DNA of 64,000 bases, from contig NZ_CP019947.1 of assembly GCF_002025205.1 (NCBI RefSeq), positions 441,501 through 505,500 on the forward strand. Direction: 5' to 3'. The notes beneath the pieces were generated by a model that saw only the letters and a list, made by a program, of their open reading frames with translations, had not been told where the DNA came from and searched no databases. The DNA is from Pseudomonas sp. CC6-YY-74 (lineage in GTDB: Bacteria > Pseudomonadota > Gammaproteobacteria > Pseudomonadales > Pseudomonadaceae). Positions 9,202 through 15,650 of the stretch are shown piece after piece. A program made the position numbers and the translations under genes. Positions within the stretch are counted from its first letter, which is position 1. Each line of letters opens with the position of its first letter.

Positions 9202-9474
9202 ATGACTCATAAAGAGCAGCAGTTAACGGAGCTTCTTACGCTCACCTCTCGCAGCCTGACGCACTTAACCGCGTCGATGACTGCCCTGTCCTTTGATTTG
9301 ATACGCAGCCCCGACCCTGCTGTGTGCGGTGCAGGCAAGCGGATGATTGCCCGGCTGGAAGCTGTGAGTAAGGAGATTGATCATCAATGGAAATTGATCG
9401 GCGAACTGACAGAGGATACGCAACACGTGCGCCATGATTTAGTGGAGGTAGTGCACTTGCACTCGATGACTTAG
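9202..9474 (+). CDS. Hypothetical phage protein, 90 aa
   Basis: ATG at 9202 is preceded by AAAGGA at suitable spacing. The product is mostly helical with leucine/threonine-rich N-terminal half and an acidic, histidine-containing C-terminus; no membrane segment or known motif is evident. It is followed at once by a hairpin with T-run and then the endolysin gene, so it probably closes a transcript or sits in an attenuated lysis operon. Function unknown. Confidence 0.5.
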   Translation: MTHKEQQLTELLTLTSRSLTHLTASMTALSFDLIRSPDPAVCGAGKRMIARLEAVSKEIDHQWKLIGELTEDTQHVRHDLVEVVHLHSMT

Positions 9475-9494
9475 CCAGAAATTACCAGTTAACC

Positions 9495-9519
9495 AAAACC
9501 CGCTCCGGCGGGTTTTTTT
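9495..9519 (+). terminator. Rho-independent terminator-like hairpin before the lysis cassette
   Basis: AAAACCCGC (9495-9503) pairs with GCGGGTTTT (9508-9516) around TCCG and is followed by a T-tract. The downstream CCCGGAGAT-N3-ATG repeats the arrangement seen at 1659-1699. Confidence 0.8.
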
Positions 9520-9534
9520 ATTCCCGGAGATAAC

Positions 9535-10086
9535 ATGGACATAACCGAGCAGCAGCTGCTCCACATCATGCCCAACGCCCGCAAATACGCGGGCGTTTTT
9601 GTACCTGCAATCAACGCCGCCGCCAAGCGCTGGCAGTTCGACCGACCCAAGCGCATGGCGGCTTTCCTGGCGCAGGTTGGGCATGAGTCCGGCCAGCTCC
9701 AGTTCACCCGCGAACTGGGCGGTAGTGCCTACCTGGCAAAGTACGACACCGGTCCATTGGCCGTGCGGCTGGGCAACACGCCCGAGGCCGATGGCGACGG
9801 CCAGCTCTATCGCGGGCGCGGCCTGATCCAAGTCACCGGCCGCTACAACTACCTCAAGTGCAGCCTGGCGCTGTTCAGTGACGAGCGGTTGTTGCGCACG
9901 CCTGAGCTGCTCGAGCAGCCCGAGTGGGCCGCCCAGTCGGCGGGGTGGTTCTGGTGGGTCAAGGAATTGAACACCCTGGCTGATCAGGGGCGGTTCACTG
10001 ATATCACCCGCAAGATCAATGGCGGGGTGAATGGCATGAAGGAGCGCCGGGAGCTATGGGCGCGGGCGAGGGAGGTGCTGGTATGA
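9535..10086 (+). CDS. Phage endolysin, glycoside hydrolase family 19 (chitinase/lysozyme-like)
   Basis: This 183-residue protein has the GH19 lysozyme layout: a helix with the catalytic-type glutamate in FLAQVGHESGQL, then the signature LYRGRGLIQVTGRYNY, and a C-terminal segment with RKINGGVNG. Members cleave peptidoglycan glycan strands at the end of the lytic cycle. There is no signal peptide, so release would need a holin. ATG at 9535 follows a GGAGAT ribosome-binding site just downstream of a terminator-like hairpin. The stop overlaps the start of the spanin gene (ATGA), making a compact lysis operon. Assignment is confident. Confidence 0.9.
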   Translation: MDITEQQLLHIMPNARKYAGVFVPAINAAAKRWQFDRPKRMAAFLAQVGHESGQLQFTRELGGSAYLAKYDTGPLAVRLGNTPEADGDGQLYRGRGLIQVTGRYNYLKCSLALFSDERLLRTPELLEQPEWAAQSAGWFWWVKELNTLADQGRFTDITRKINGGVNGMKERRELWARAREVLV

Positions 10087-10568
10087 GCATCACTGACCTT
10101 ATCTCCGGTTCACTGCGCCTCTGGGTTGTCAGCGCACTGCTGGCGTCTCTGGTCGCCGGCACAGTCGGCGCCACCTGGTGGGTGATCAGCCCGCGCCTGG
10201 ATCTGCAAACCGAACGAGCCACCCGGGCCGAGCAGGATCTCGTCAGCGAACGCGAGCTGACTGCCCTGCAGGCACGTGTGCTGGAGGCGCAACAGGGCCA
10301 GTTCGAGCGCCTGGCCGCGGTTGAGCTGAGCATGCAGCAGCTCGGCCAGCGCATCGATAAAAACACCACGACCCACGCCCGCGCCCTCGAGGAGCTGAAA
10401 CGCAATGACCAAACCATCGTTGATTACCTGGCTCAGCCTGTGCCTGCTGCTCTCGGCCTGCTCTACGCCCGCCCCGAAACCACCGACCCCGGCGCCTACA
10501 TTGCATCACCAGCCGTGCACCCTGGTGCCGTGCTACCTGCCAGCTCGGCCGCAGCTGCTGATCAATGA
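10083..10568 (+). CDS. Inner-membrane spanin (Rz-like)
   Basis: ATG at 10083 overlaps the endolysin stop by four bases (ATGA). The 161-residue product has one N-terminal membrane helix (LWVVSALLASLVAGTVGATWWV) followed by a long charged coiled coil, the architecture of i-spanins. These pair with an outer-membrane lipoprotein to fuse inner and outer membranes after peptidoglycan cleavage. The C-terminal part overlaps the Rz1-like gene in another frame, as in lambda. The last 35 residues are low-complexity, Ala/Pro-rich, consistent with coding constraint from the nested frame. Confidence 0.8.
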   Translation: MSITDLISGSLRLWVVSALLASLVAGTVGATWWVISPRLDLQTERATRAEQDLVSERELTALQARVLEAQQGQFERLAAVELSMQQLGQRIDKNTTTHARALEELKRNDQTIVDYLAQPVPAALGLLYARPETTDPGAYIASPAVHPGAVLPASSAAAADQ

Positions 10569-10671
10569 CCACTGGCGCCAAGCGCTGGACGAATCAGAAG
10601 GCGCGTTGCTGAGCTGTGCAGCGCAGGTGCTTAAGTGCATCGAGCGGCAGCGGGTGCAGGCGCCGCCTTAG
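10405..10671 (+). CDS. Outer-membrane spanin lipoprotein (Rz1-like), nested in Rz
   Basis: This 88-residue frame starts inside the Rz gene and runs past its end. It has a lipoprotein signal ending LLSACS (lipobox cysteine near residue 19) followed by proline-rich PAPKPPTPAP, the hallmark of Rz1-type o-spanins. Mature protein would be anchored in the outer membrane and bind the periplasmic end of the i-spanin. It is longer than lambda Rz1, with a C-terminal tail holding several cysteines. The combination of nested frame, lipobox and proline-rich start makes the call strong. Confidence 0.8.
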   Translation: MTKPSLITWLSLCLLLSACSTPAPKPPTPAPTLHHQPCTLVPCYLPARPQLLINDHWRQALDESEGALLSCAAQVLKCIERQRVQAPP

Positions 10672-10720
10672 GAAATCTGTCCTATGCTTGCCAGGGATAT
10701 CAATCCAGGGAAGGAAAACA

Positions 10721-10966
10721 ATGTCTCATTTAGTGCTCACTCGCCGTGCTGGACAATCCGTAGTGCTAACTCTCGATCCAGCCGCTGACCCTGAAAAGGT
10801 ACTGCAGCTGCTTATGCGAGATGGCATAACCCTGAGCGTGTACGAGGTTGATGGGGGGAATGCCCGGTTCTCAATCGATGCCCCTCGCGAGATTTCTATC
10901 GTGCGATCGGAGCTGCTGGTTGATCGAGCAAGGCGTAAAGCCTCGAATCCGCTGGCCAGCATCTAG
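10721..10966 (+). CDS. Prophage CsrA/RsmA-like RNA-binding protein with an insertion
   Basis: An AAGGAAAA ribosome-binding site precedes the ATG. The 81-residue protein opens SHLVLTRRAGQSVVL, matching the CsrA start MLILTRRVGE, and has FSIDAPREISIVRSEL, matching the VNAPKEVSVHREEI segment with its RNA-contacting arginine. Between the first two strands it carries about 15 extra residues (around DPAADPEKVLQLLMRDG) that host CsrA/RsmA of 61-65 residues lack. CsrA proteins bind GGA motifs in mRNA leaders. A phage copy could redirect host translation or tune phage genes; that is inference. The gene follows the lysis cassette. Confidence 0.75.
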   Translation: MSHLVLTRRAGQSVVLTLDPAADPEKVLQLLMRDGITLSVYEVDGGNARFSIDAPREISIVRSELLVDRARRKASNPLASI

Positions 10967-11020
10967 TTTATCGCTTCGCCCTCATAACCTCGCTTCAGTC
11001 ATTCATCCCCGCACAAAAGA

Positions 11021-11060
11021 AGCGGCCGGTTCAGGTGTTCCACCACCCAGACCGGCCGCT
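11021..11060. repeat. Perfect 10-bp inverted repeat, possible leftward terminator
   Basis: AGCGGCCGGT (11021-11030) and ACCGGCCGCT (11051-11060) form a GC-rich stem around a 20-base loop that can pair further (GGTG/CACC). A short A-run precedes it on the plus strand, so on the minus strand it reads as stem then TTCTTTT. It sits in the 199-base gap between the csrA-like gene and the methylase. Confidence 0.55.
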
Positions 11061-11133
11061 CGACCCGCAGCCATTCCTGCAAGCCAAGCCAAGGCTCCTC
11101 ACTCCGTGCACGAAGCGGGGCAGAGCCTAGCAC

Positions 11134-11149
11134 CTGTTTATTTATACAG
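11134..11149 (+). promoter_or_regulatory. LexA (SOS) box upstream of the DNA methylase gene
   Basis: CTGTTTATTTATACAG has the CTGT-N8-ACAG form of a gamma-proteobacterial LexA operator with an AT-rich centre, 16 bases before the methylase ATG. It is directly comparable with the box before recA at 16706. It predicts DNA-damage induction of the methylase and perhaps genes after it. Confidence 0.8.
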
Positions 11150-11165
11150 TAAAGGTTTGCATCCT

Positions 11166-11969
11166 ATGACCAGCCCAATCATCCCGTGGATGGGCGGCAA
11201 ACGCCGCCTGGCCGACCGTCTTATCCCGTTATTCCCGCCGCATGAGTGCTACGTCGAAGTGTTCGCCGGCGGCGCCGCGCTGTTCTTCATGCGTCCCCAG
11301 CCTGCTCCCGTCGAGGTGTTGAACGATATCAACGGCGATCTGGTGTCGCTGTACCGGGTGGTGCAGAACCACCTCGAGGAGTTCGTGCGCCAGTTCAAGT
11401 GGGCGCTGTCCAGCCGCCAGCTATTCGAGTGGCAGAAGATCACCCGCCCGGAAACCCTGACCGATATCCAGCGTGCGGCGCGGTTTTTCTACCTGCAACA
11501 CCACGCGTTCGGCGGCAAGGTCAGCGGCCAGTCGTTCGGTACCGCCACCACCGGTCCAGCCATCAACCTGATGCGCATCGAAGAAAATCTGTCTGCTGCC
11601 TGGCAGCGCCTGGCCGGTACCTACGTGGAGAACCTGCCCTGGCTGGATTGTGCAGAGCGCTACGACCGCGCCCATACATTCCACTACATGGATCCGCCGT
11701 ACTGGCAGACAGCGGGCTATGGCGTGGACTTCCCGTTTGAGAACTATGAGCGCATGGCAGACTTCATGCGCCGCTGCAAAGGCAAGGTGATGGTCAGCAT
11801 CAACGACCATCCAGACATTCGCCGGGCGTTCGATGGCTTCCACTTTGAGCAGCTCGACATCCGCTACAGCACCACAAACCAGCGGCAAGGCCAAGCCGAG
11901 GTAACTGGCGAGCTGGTGATCATGAACTGGGTGCCGGCGGCGCTGGGCGGTCTGTTTGATGGCTGCTGA
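11166..11969 (+). CDS. Phage DNA adenine methylase (Dam / D12 class)
   Basis: The open frame extends upstream, but ATG at 11166 just after the LexA box gives the family-typical start TSPIIPWMGGKRRLADRL. The 267-residue product shows the AdoMet-site motif EVFAGGAALFF (about residue 34) and the N6-adenine motif IV DPPYW (about residue 178), as in D12-class Dam methylases, which transfer a methyl group to adenine N6. A host-like GATC specificity is possible but not shown. In phages such enzymes protect DNA from restriction or time packaging. It is the first gene after an SOS-type operator. No cognate restriction gene overlaps it, though an HNH gene lies 0.5 kb on. Confidence 0.88.
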   Translation: MTSPIIPWMGGKRRLADRLIPLFPPHECYVEVFAGGAALFFMRPQPAPVEVLNDINGDLVSLYRVVQNHLEEFVRQFKWALSSRQLFEWQKITRPETLTDIQRAARFFYLQHHAFGGKVSGQSFGTATTGPAINLMRIEENLSAAWQRLAGTYVENLPWLDCAERYDRAHTFHYMDPPYWQTAGYGVDFPFENYERMADFMRRCKGKVMVSINDHPDIRRAFDGFHFEQLDIRYSTTNQRQGQAEVTGELVIMNWVPAALGGLFDGC

Positions 11970-12035
11970 TCCGCTTGCTATGCCATGGCACCAGAGCGTT
12001 ACTGGTGCCAGCCAAATCAATCAAGGACAAGCACA

Positions 12036-12212
12036 ATGAACCTGGACGAACACCTCCAGCCCCTGCCGACTGAACTGCTAATCGCGATGGCGAAAGGGGA
12101 GGCCGACACTCAAGCGATCGCTGCGCAGCTGATGGCGGGGCGCGGGATGGATCGAGATGGGAAGTGGGTAGGGTTTGCCAACGCTGCGGAGGCTTGGCGG
12201 CTGAAGCCCTAA
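12036..12212 (+). CDS. Hypothetical small phage protein, 58 aa
   Basis: ATG at 12036 is preceded by AAGGACAAGCACA, giving a usable ribosome-binding site. The product is helical at the start (LPTELLIAMAKGEADTQAIAAQLMAGRG) and ends MDRDGKWVGFANAAEAWRLKP. Small proteins with a closing GKWVGF segment are, from memory, common in Pseudomonas prophages without known function. It lies between the methylase and a strong terminator, so it probably belongs to the methylase transcript. Confidence 0.6.
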   Translation: MNLDEHLQPLPTELLIAMAKGEADTQAIAAQLMAGRGMDRDGKWVGFANAAEAWRLKP

Positions 12213-12216
12213 ATAC

Positions 12217-12262
12217 AAAAGGCCCGGCACTGTAGGCGTTGCCTGCGGTATCGGGCCTTTTT
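12217..12262 (+). terminator. Rho-independent terminator
   Basis: AAAAGGCCCG (from 12217) pairs with CGGGCCTTTTT (from 12252), with further pairing possible inside the loop. It immediately follows the 58-residue gene and marks the end of the phage late or accessory transcript before the HNH cargo. Confidence 0.8.
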
Positions 12263-12283
12263 GATGCATATACAAACCGAACC

Positions 12284-12346
12284 GCTGCTCTTGGCCCATA
12301 GCTGCTTTAGGCAACAGGCAGGTAGTTGGTGCCGGCCAAGAGCAGC
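12284..12346. repeat. 13-bp perfect inverted repeat in the gap before the HNH gene
   Basis: GCTGCTCTTGGCC (12284-12296) is repeated inverted at 12334-12346 with a 37-base loop. It fills much of the 229-base gap between a terminator and the HNH gene. It lacks a T-run; it could be an operator, an RNA structure or a remnant of a mobile element. Confidence 0.5.
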
Positions 12347-12441
12347 CACTGCTGATAGAGTGTAGCCATCCAAAAAACGACCTTCAAAAGGCTCGGCGAA
12401 ATTAGTGGCGACCCAATAATCCAACGAAGGGAAGGCAATGA

Positions 12442-13158
12442 ATGGCGGTTACTAAAGGACACGGGAACCCTAATTGGACGCGCGACGAGGTGATACTTGC
12501 GCTTGATCTCTACCATGCCTGCGGAGGTCAGACTCCAGGCCCGACCGATGATAGAGTTCGCGAACTATCTCGCGTGCTAAGAGCGTTCCCGCACCACAGC
12601 CAAGCAGCGCGCCAGGAGTCCTTTAGAAATCCCGACGGCGTGGCATTCAAATTACAAAATCTTCGCAGTGTTGCTACCGGAGGAGGGCTTACAAATACCT
12701 CTAAGACGGACCGCGAAGTGTGGGAAGAATTTGGTGATGATCGTGCGCGGACTCATGAGTTGAGCAAGCTTATTCGTCAGAGCATAGAGATCGTCGATGA
12801 TCTTCCACTGCCTGATGACGAGGAAGAGTTCTCTGAAGGTAAGTCTGCGACCAAAGTGCATATTCGGCGTGAGCGTAGCAGGAAGGTCCGTAAAGAGGTA
12901 ATCGCGCTGCGCCTTAAAAGTGATGGACTGGTGTGCGACCTCTGTGCCACAGATGGAGGCAAAGTTGATCCAGCCATTAGAGAATCAATGTTTGAGTGTC
13001 ACCACGTCATTCCGCTCAGCGTGATTGGTGAAACAAAAACTAAGGTCAAGGACATGGCTTTACTGTGTGCAAACTGTCATCGCTTGCTTCACCGGGCAAT
13101 CGCCAATAGGAGGCATTGGCTTTCAATCGAAGAGGCCAAGACGCAGCTTTTCATGTGA
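12442..13158 (+). CDS. HNH endonuclease (possible defence or restriction cargo)
   Basis: A strong AAGGGAAGG ribosome-binding site precedes ATG 12442; a nearby ATG at 12436 stops at once. The 238-residue product begins GNPNWTRDEVILALDLY, an N-terminal domain I associate with McrA-like HNH nucleases, and ends with an HNH fold: CDLCATDGG, ECHHVIPLSV and LLCANCHRLLHR supply zinc cysteines and catalytic histidines. The gene is more AT-rich than the tail genes and sits after a terminator with its own upstream region, typical of cargo. Restriction of modified DNA is plausible but unproven; packaging-type HNH is less likely given the N-terminal domain. Confidence 0.8.
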   Translation: MAVTKGHGNPNWTRDEVILALDLYHACGGQTPGPTDDRVRELSRVLRAFPHHSQAARQESFRNPDGVAFKLQNLRSVATGGGLTNTSKTDREVWEEFGDDRARTHELSKLIRQSIEIVDDLPLPDDEEEFSEGKSATKVHIRRERSRKVRKEVIALRLKSDGLVCDLCATDGGKVDPAIRESMFECHHVIPLSVIGETKTKVKDMALLCANCHRLLHRAIANRRHWLSIEEAKTQLFM

Positions 13159-13268
13159 CCGCCTGCTTAGGCTTGACCGTTGCCGGTCGCAGTCGACCGG
13201 TTTCGGCCAGGAGCAGACATTCAGGGCTTACGACCGCACCCTGAGCGCCACCGCTATCCCACTGGCGC

Positions 13269-13784
13269 TCACCCAAGGCACAGCGGCGCAGGAAAGAGCA
13301 GCATCATCAGCCACCCAGCCCCAAAGAGCCCGATTCCGAACGTCAGATGCGCAATGACGCTTCTGCGCCTTGCCACGTTCGGTGCCGCTGTCCTCGAAGC
13401 GGCGATGCCGAAACCGAACGCGGGCTGCATGATGAAGAAAGGTGCAATCACACTGATCAAGCCAGTCACCAGCGCGGGCATCAGAGAGGGGTTGCAGATC
13501 CAGGCAAGCCCTTGGCCACCGAAGAGCACCATCGCGAAGAGACAGCCAGTGATGTAATGGAACACCCAGCCAACCAGGCGTTCATTCCTGACACGGGGCG
13601 CAGTCACAATCGAGGCGTGACGAAACCGCCCTTGTAACATGTGGCCCAACCAACGACCGACGAGCCCATAGTCAAGCGACGCCAAGCCAAATACCCGCGC
13701 TTGAATAAAAGCCGATACGTCCATGATCAGCGTGGCCCCCATTCCAACAAACAGAATGCGCAGTACCGTCTCACCTACTTCCAT
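13269..13784 (-). CDS. DUF2938-family membrane protein
   Basis: The 171-residue product has about four membrane helices (near ETVLRILFVGMGATLIMDV, VGWVFHYITGCLFAMVLF, MPALVTGLISVIAPFFIM and IGLFGAGWLMMLLF) and the conserved FGLASLDYGLVGRWLGHM segment of DUF2938. The biochemical role is unknown. It is divergent from a MerR-type regulator across a 79-base gap containing a SoxR-like palindrome, so it is the likely regulated target. It converges with the HNH gene. Its location between phage cargo genes suggests it was carried in. Confidence 0.75.
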   Translation of the reverse strand: MEVGETVLRILFVGMGATLIMDVSAFIQARVFGLASLDYGLVGRWLGHMLQGRFRHASIVTAPRVRNERLVGWVFHYITGCLFAMVLFGGQGLAWICNPSLMPALVTGLISVIAPFFIMQPAFGFGIAASRTAAPNVARRRSVIAHLTFGIGLFGAGWLMMLLFPAPLCLG

Positions 13785-13841
13785 GGTATTTCCCCTTGCC
13801 TTCAGCCTGTTTGGGCGGTTTGATCCCGGCAGTTTGCAAGT

Positions 13842-13855
13842 TCAAGTCGACTTGA
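13842..13855. promoter_or_regulatory. SoxR/MerR-type operator palindrome
   Basis: TCAAGTCGACTTGA is a perfect 14-bp palindrome with GG on one side; the minus-strand reading CCTCAAGTCGACTTGA is close to the SoxR site CCTCAAGTTAACTTGAGG. On the minus strand TTGACC lies just upstream, giving the long-spacer layout of MerR-controlled promoters facing the DUF2938 gene. Confidence 0.65.
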
Positions 13856-13863
13856 GGTCAAGC

Positions 13864-14283
13864 ATGAAAGAGATGGATATCGGTGAAGTGGTACGGCGTT
13901 CCGGTCTGCCGTCTTCAACCCTGCGCTACTACGAAGAAAAAGGTCTTATCAGCTCGATAGGTCGTCGTGGCCTGAGCCGCGTATTTCGTGCGGATGTACT
14001 CCAGCAGCTGTCAATGATCGCGCTCGGGCAATCTGCGGAGTTTTCATTGGACGATATCGCCGCCATGCTGGACGCGGACGGTCAGCCTGCCATTGATCAC
14101 AAGCGGCTTACAGAAAAGGCTGACGAACTGGATCGCACCATCGAGCGCCTCAGTGCCATACGCGACGAGCTTCGTCGTGCTGCGTCCTGCCCTGCTCCCC
14201 GTCATATCGAATGCTCGACGTTTCAGAAAATGCTGAACGCTATTGGGACGGGGAGCAGGGCAGGACGCAGATATAGATCGTGA
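13864..14283 (+). CDS. MerR-family regulator with rearranged C-terminus
   Basis: ATG at 13864 starts KEMDIGEVVRRSGLPSSTLRYYEEKGLISSIGRRG, the MerR winged-helix N-terminus, with closest resemblance to the SoxR-like branch. A dimerisation helix follows (LTEKADELDRTIERLSAIRDELRRA). The SoxR [2Fe-2S] motif CxxCxCxxC is absent. The last dozen residues (GTGSRAGRRYRS) are coded by an inverted copy of DNA 43 bases upstream, so the native C-terminus is probably lost. It should bind the palindrome in the divergent promoter and control itself and the DUF2938 gene. The inducing signal is unknown. Confidence 0.8.
   Translation: MKEMDIGEVVRRSGLPSSTLRYYEEKGLISSIGRRGLSRVFRADVLQQLSMIALGQSAEFSLDDIAAMLDADGQPAIDHKRLTEKADELDRTIERLSAIRDELRRAASCPAPRHIECSTFQKMLNAIGTGSRAGRRYRS
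14180..14270. repeat. Perfect 24-bp inverted repeat inside and at the end of the MerR gene
   Basis: Bases 14180-14203 reappear as an exact inverted copy at 14247-14270, separated by 43 bases. The right arm encodes the aberrant C-terminus of the MerR protein. The transcript would form a very stable stem-loop. Confidence 0.9.
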
Positions 14284-14480
14284 AACGGACTACCTATATT
14301 GGGTCGATTGCGGTCATTGGCGACTGACTGCCTTCAACCAAAAAACGACCATATCCTCTGCGCCATCTTTTGATCCGACTGACTGCAATGGGTCGACAGC
14401 TGCCAGTCACGAAGGGCCGAAGTCGACCCAAAGCTGCCGGTGGCGACAGGCAAAAATCGGCCAGAAGCGGCCCCCATAGT
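14284..14480. repeat. Non-coding region of Pseudomonas-type intergenic repeats
   Basis: No credible gene is present. The stretch is built of GGGTCGA/TCGACCC and GACTGACTGC-type words, including the inverted pair TGGGTCGAC (14389-14397) and GTCGACCCA (14422-14430). Similar wording recurs at 13176-13225 and around the MITE-like element at 15.6-15.85 kb, suggesting a family of degenerate dispersed repeats. Confidence 0.5.
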
Positions 14481-14642
14481 GAACATGGCTAATACCTCGT
14501 CACGAGCAGCAGTGACCTGCCAAAAACAGGCCATGGACACGCTGCTAACGACTTCGTAATCTCCTTGCAGGCCATGTCGCTTTTTCTCCCTGCCTCAAGT
14601 CGCGTTTCCATCGCGCCTTGCAAGCTGGTGAAGGAGTTATCC

Positions 14643-14714
14643 ATGGACAAGGAACGTTATCAGACACAAGCAGGCGAAAATATTACCCTTCTTGTGTCGT
14701 CTACTTATGGTTAG
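14643..14714 (+). CDS. Possible 23-residue leader peptide before the DUF2971 gene
   Basis: GAAGGAG precedes ATG 14643 by seven bases, the best ribosome-binding site in the area. The short frame (begins MDKERYQTQAGEN) stops at 14714, overlapping the earliest ATG of the DUF2971 frame and lying eight bases before the ATG chosen for it. That suggests translational coupling or leader control, or the truncated start of an older gene. Confidence 0.4.
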   Translation: MDKERYQTQAGENITLLVSSTYG

Positions 14715-14721
14715 GTTTCAT

Positions 14722-15546
14722 ATGTTCTACACCGACGACTTCATGTGGGACGTAATGGGAATCACAGCACTCCCCGACGTTCTCTACCACTACACATCCA
14801 TCGACACTCTTGCACTCATCCTTGCAAATAGAACACTTCGGTTCAGCCGCCTTGACGCTGTGAACGATCCTGAAGAAGCTTCCTCCTGCGATCTTGGTGG
14901 AGCCTCGACGCTGGTCTTCGCATCCTGCTGGACTGCTCAAGAACGAGAGTCACTGGCCATGTGGCGAATGTACACACCGGATATGCAAGGCCTAAGAATC
15001 GCATTACCGAACAATCCATTCTCTGGCCGCCACAAGCCCATAATCTTCGAAAAGGGCGGTGCAATGCAGCGAATAGACGGCGAGATCAACATTAACCGAG
15101 AGAACGGTGGGCACGGAATCAGGTCTTACTCCATCACCGGGCCGAACAAAATTTACTACACCGATGACAAGAGCTACCGCAATGGCCCCTGTCTAGTTGA
15201 TGAAGGCGACCGCTGGACAGTGCAGCTTCATGACTTGGGAATGGTCAAAAACTTATATTGGGCGTTTGAAGAGGAGTGGCGATACAAAATCCTGGCGTCG
15301 TTCTCAGAAGCCATACTTAGCGAGCCACGCCCAGCCTCTCATCCGGCACTTGATCTCATAGCATTTCCAGTTCGAGAGACTGCCGTATTTGCCCCTCTTG
15401 ACCCTCAGTGTCTTCAGAGCATGGAGGTTCTCCTGGGGCCGTGCGTAACCGCCGGTCAGGAACTGGCTGTGAAGGCACTTCTCAGCGTATACGCGCCCGC
15501 TGCCACGCTGAAGAAAAGCGCAATTCAAGTTCGCACCAAGAAATGA
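14722..15546 (+). CDS. DUF2971-family protein
   Basis: The product has the DUF2971 start LPDVLYHYTSIDTLALILANRTLRFSRLDAVNDPEEA and conserved FASCWTAQERESLAMWRMY, followed by a beta-rich middle and EEEWRYK. DUF2971 proteins are cytosolic with no settled biochemical role; they are frequent on mobile elements and near defence genes. ATG 14722 gives 274 residues; ATG 14707 and TTG 14692 are alternatives. Upstream is a 23-residue frame with a strong ribosome-binding site. The gene is AT-richer than the core chromosome, has no obvious partner, and lies at the cargo end of the prophage. Confidence 0.75.
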   Translation: MFYTDDFMWDVMGITALPDVLYHYTSIDTLALILANRTLRFSRLDAVNDPEEASSCDLGGASTLVFASCWTAQERESLAMWRMYTPDMQGLRIALPNNPFSGRHKPIIFEKGGAMQRIDGEININRENGGHGIRSYSITGPNKIYYTDDKSYRNGPCLVDEGDRWTVQLHDLGMVKNLYWAFEEEWRYKILASFSEAILSEPRPASHPALDLIAFPVRETAVFAPLDPQCLQSMEVLLGPCVTAGQELAVKALLSVYAPAATLKKSAIQVRTKK

Positions 15547-15650
15547 AACCTAACCCTTCCATCGAGAGGACATGTCCCGGCTAGCCGGGTGGGTAATGCC
15601 ACTTAAATCGCCACTGGTTATGTAGTCATTCGATGACCGCTTTTGGCCCA

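Noticed and set aside
10848..11165. N-terminal extension of the methylase frame
   Set aside because: It would run through the csrA-like gene, a palindrome and the LexA box; the ATG at 11166 gives the family-typical start.
13158..13268. Possible CRISPR-like or tandem repeats in the cargo zone
   Set aside because: Similar short words recur, but spacing and sequence are irregular; no array of identical repeats with spacers occurs anywhere in the window.
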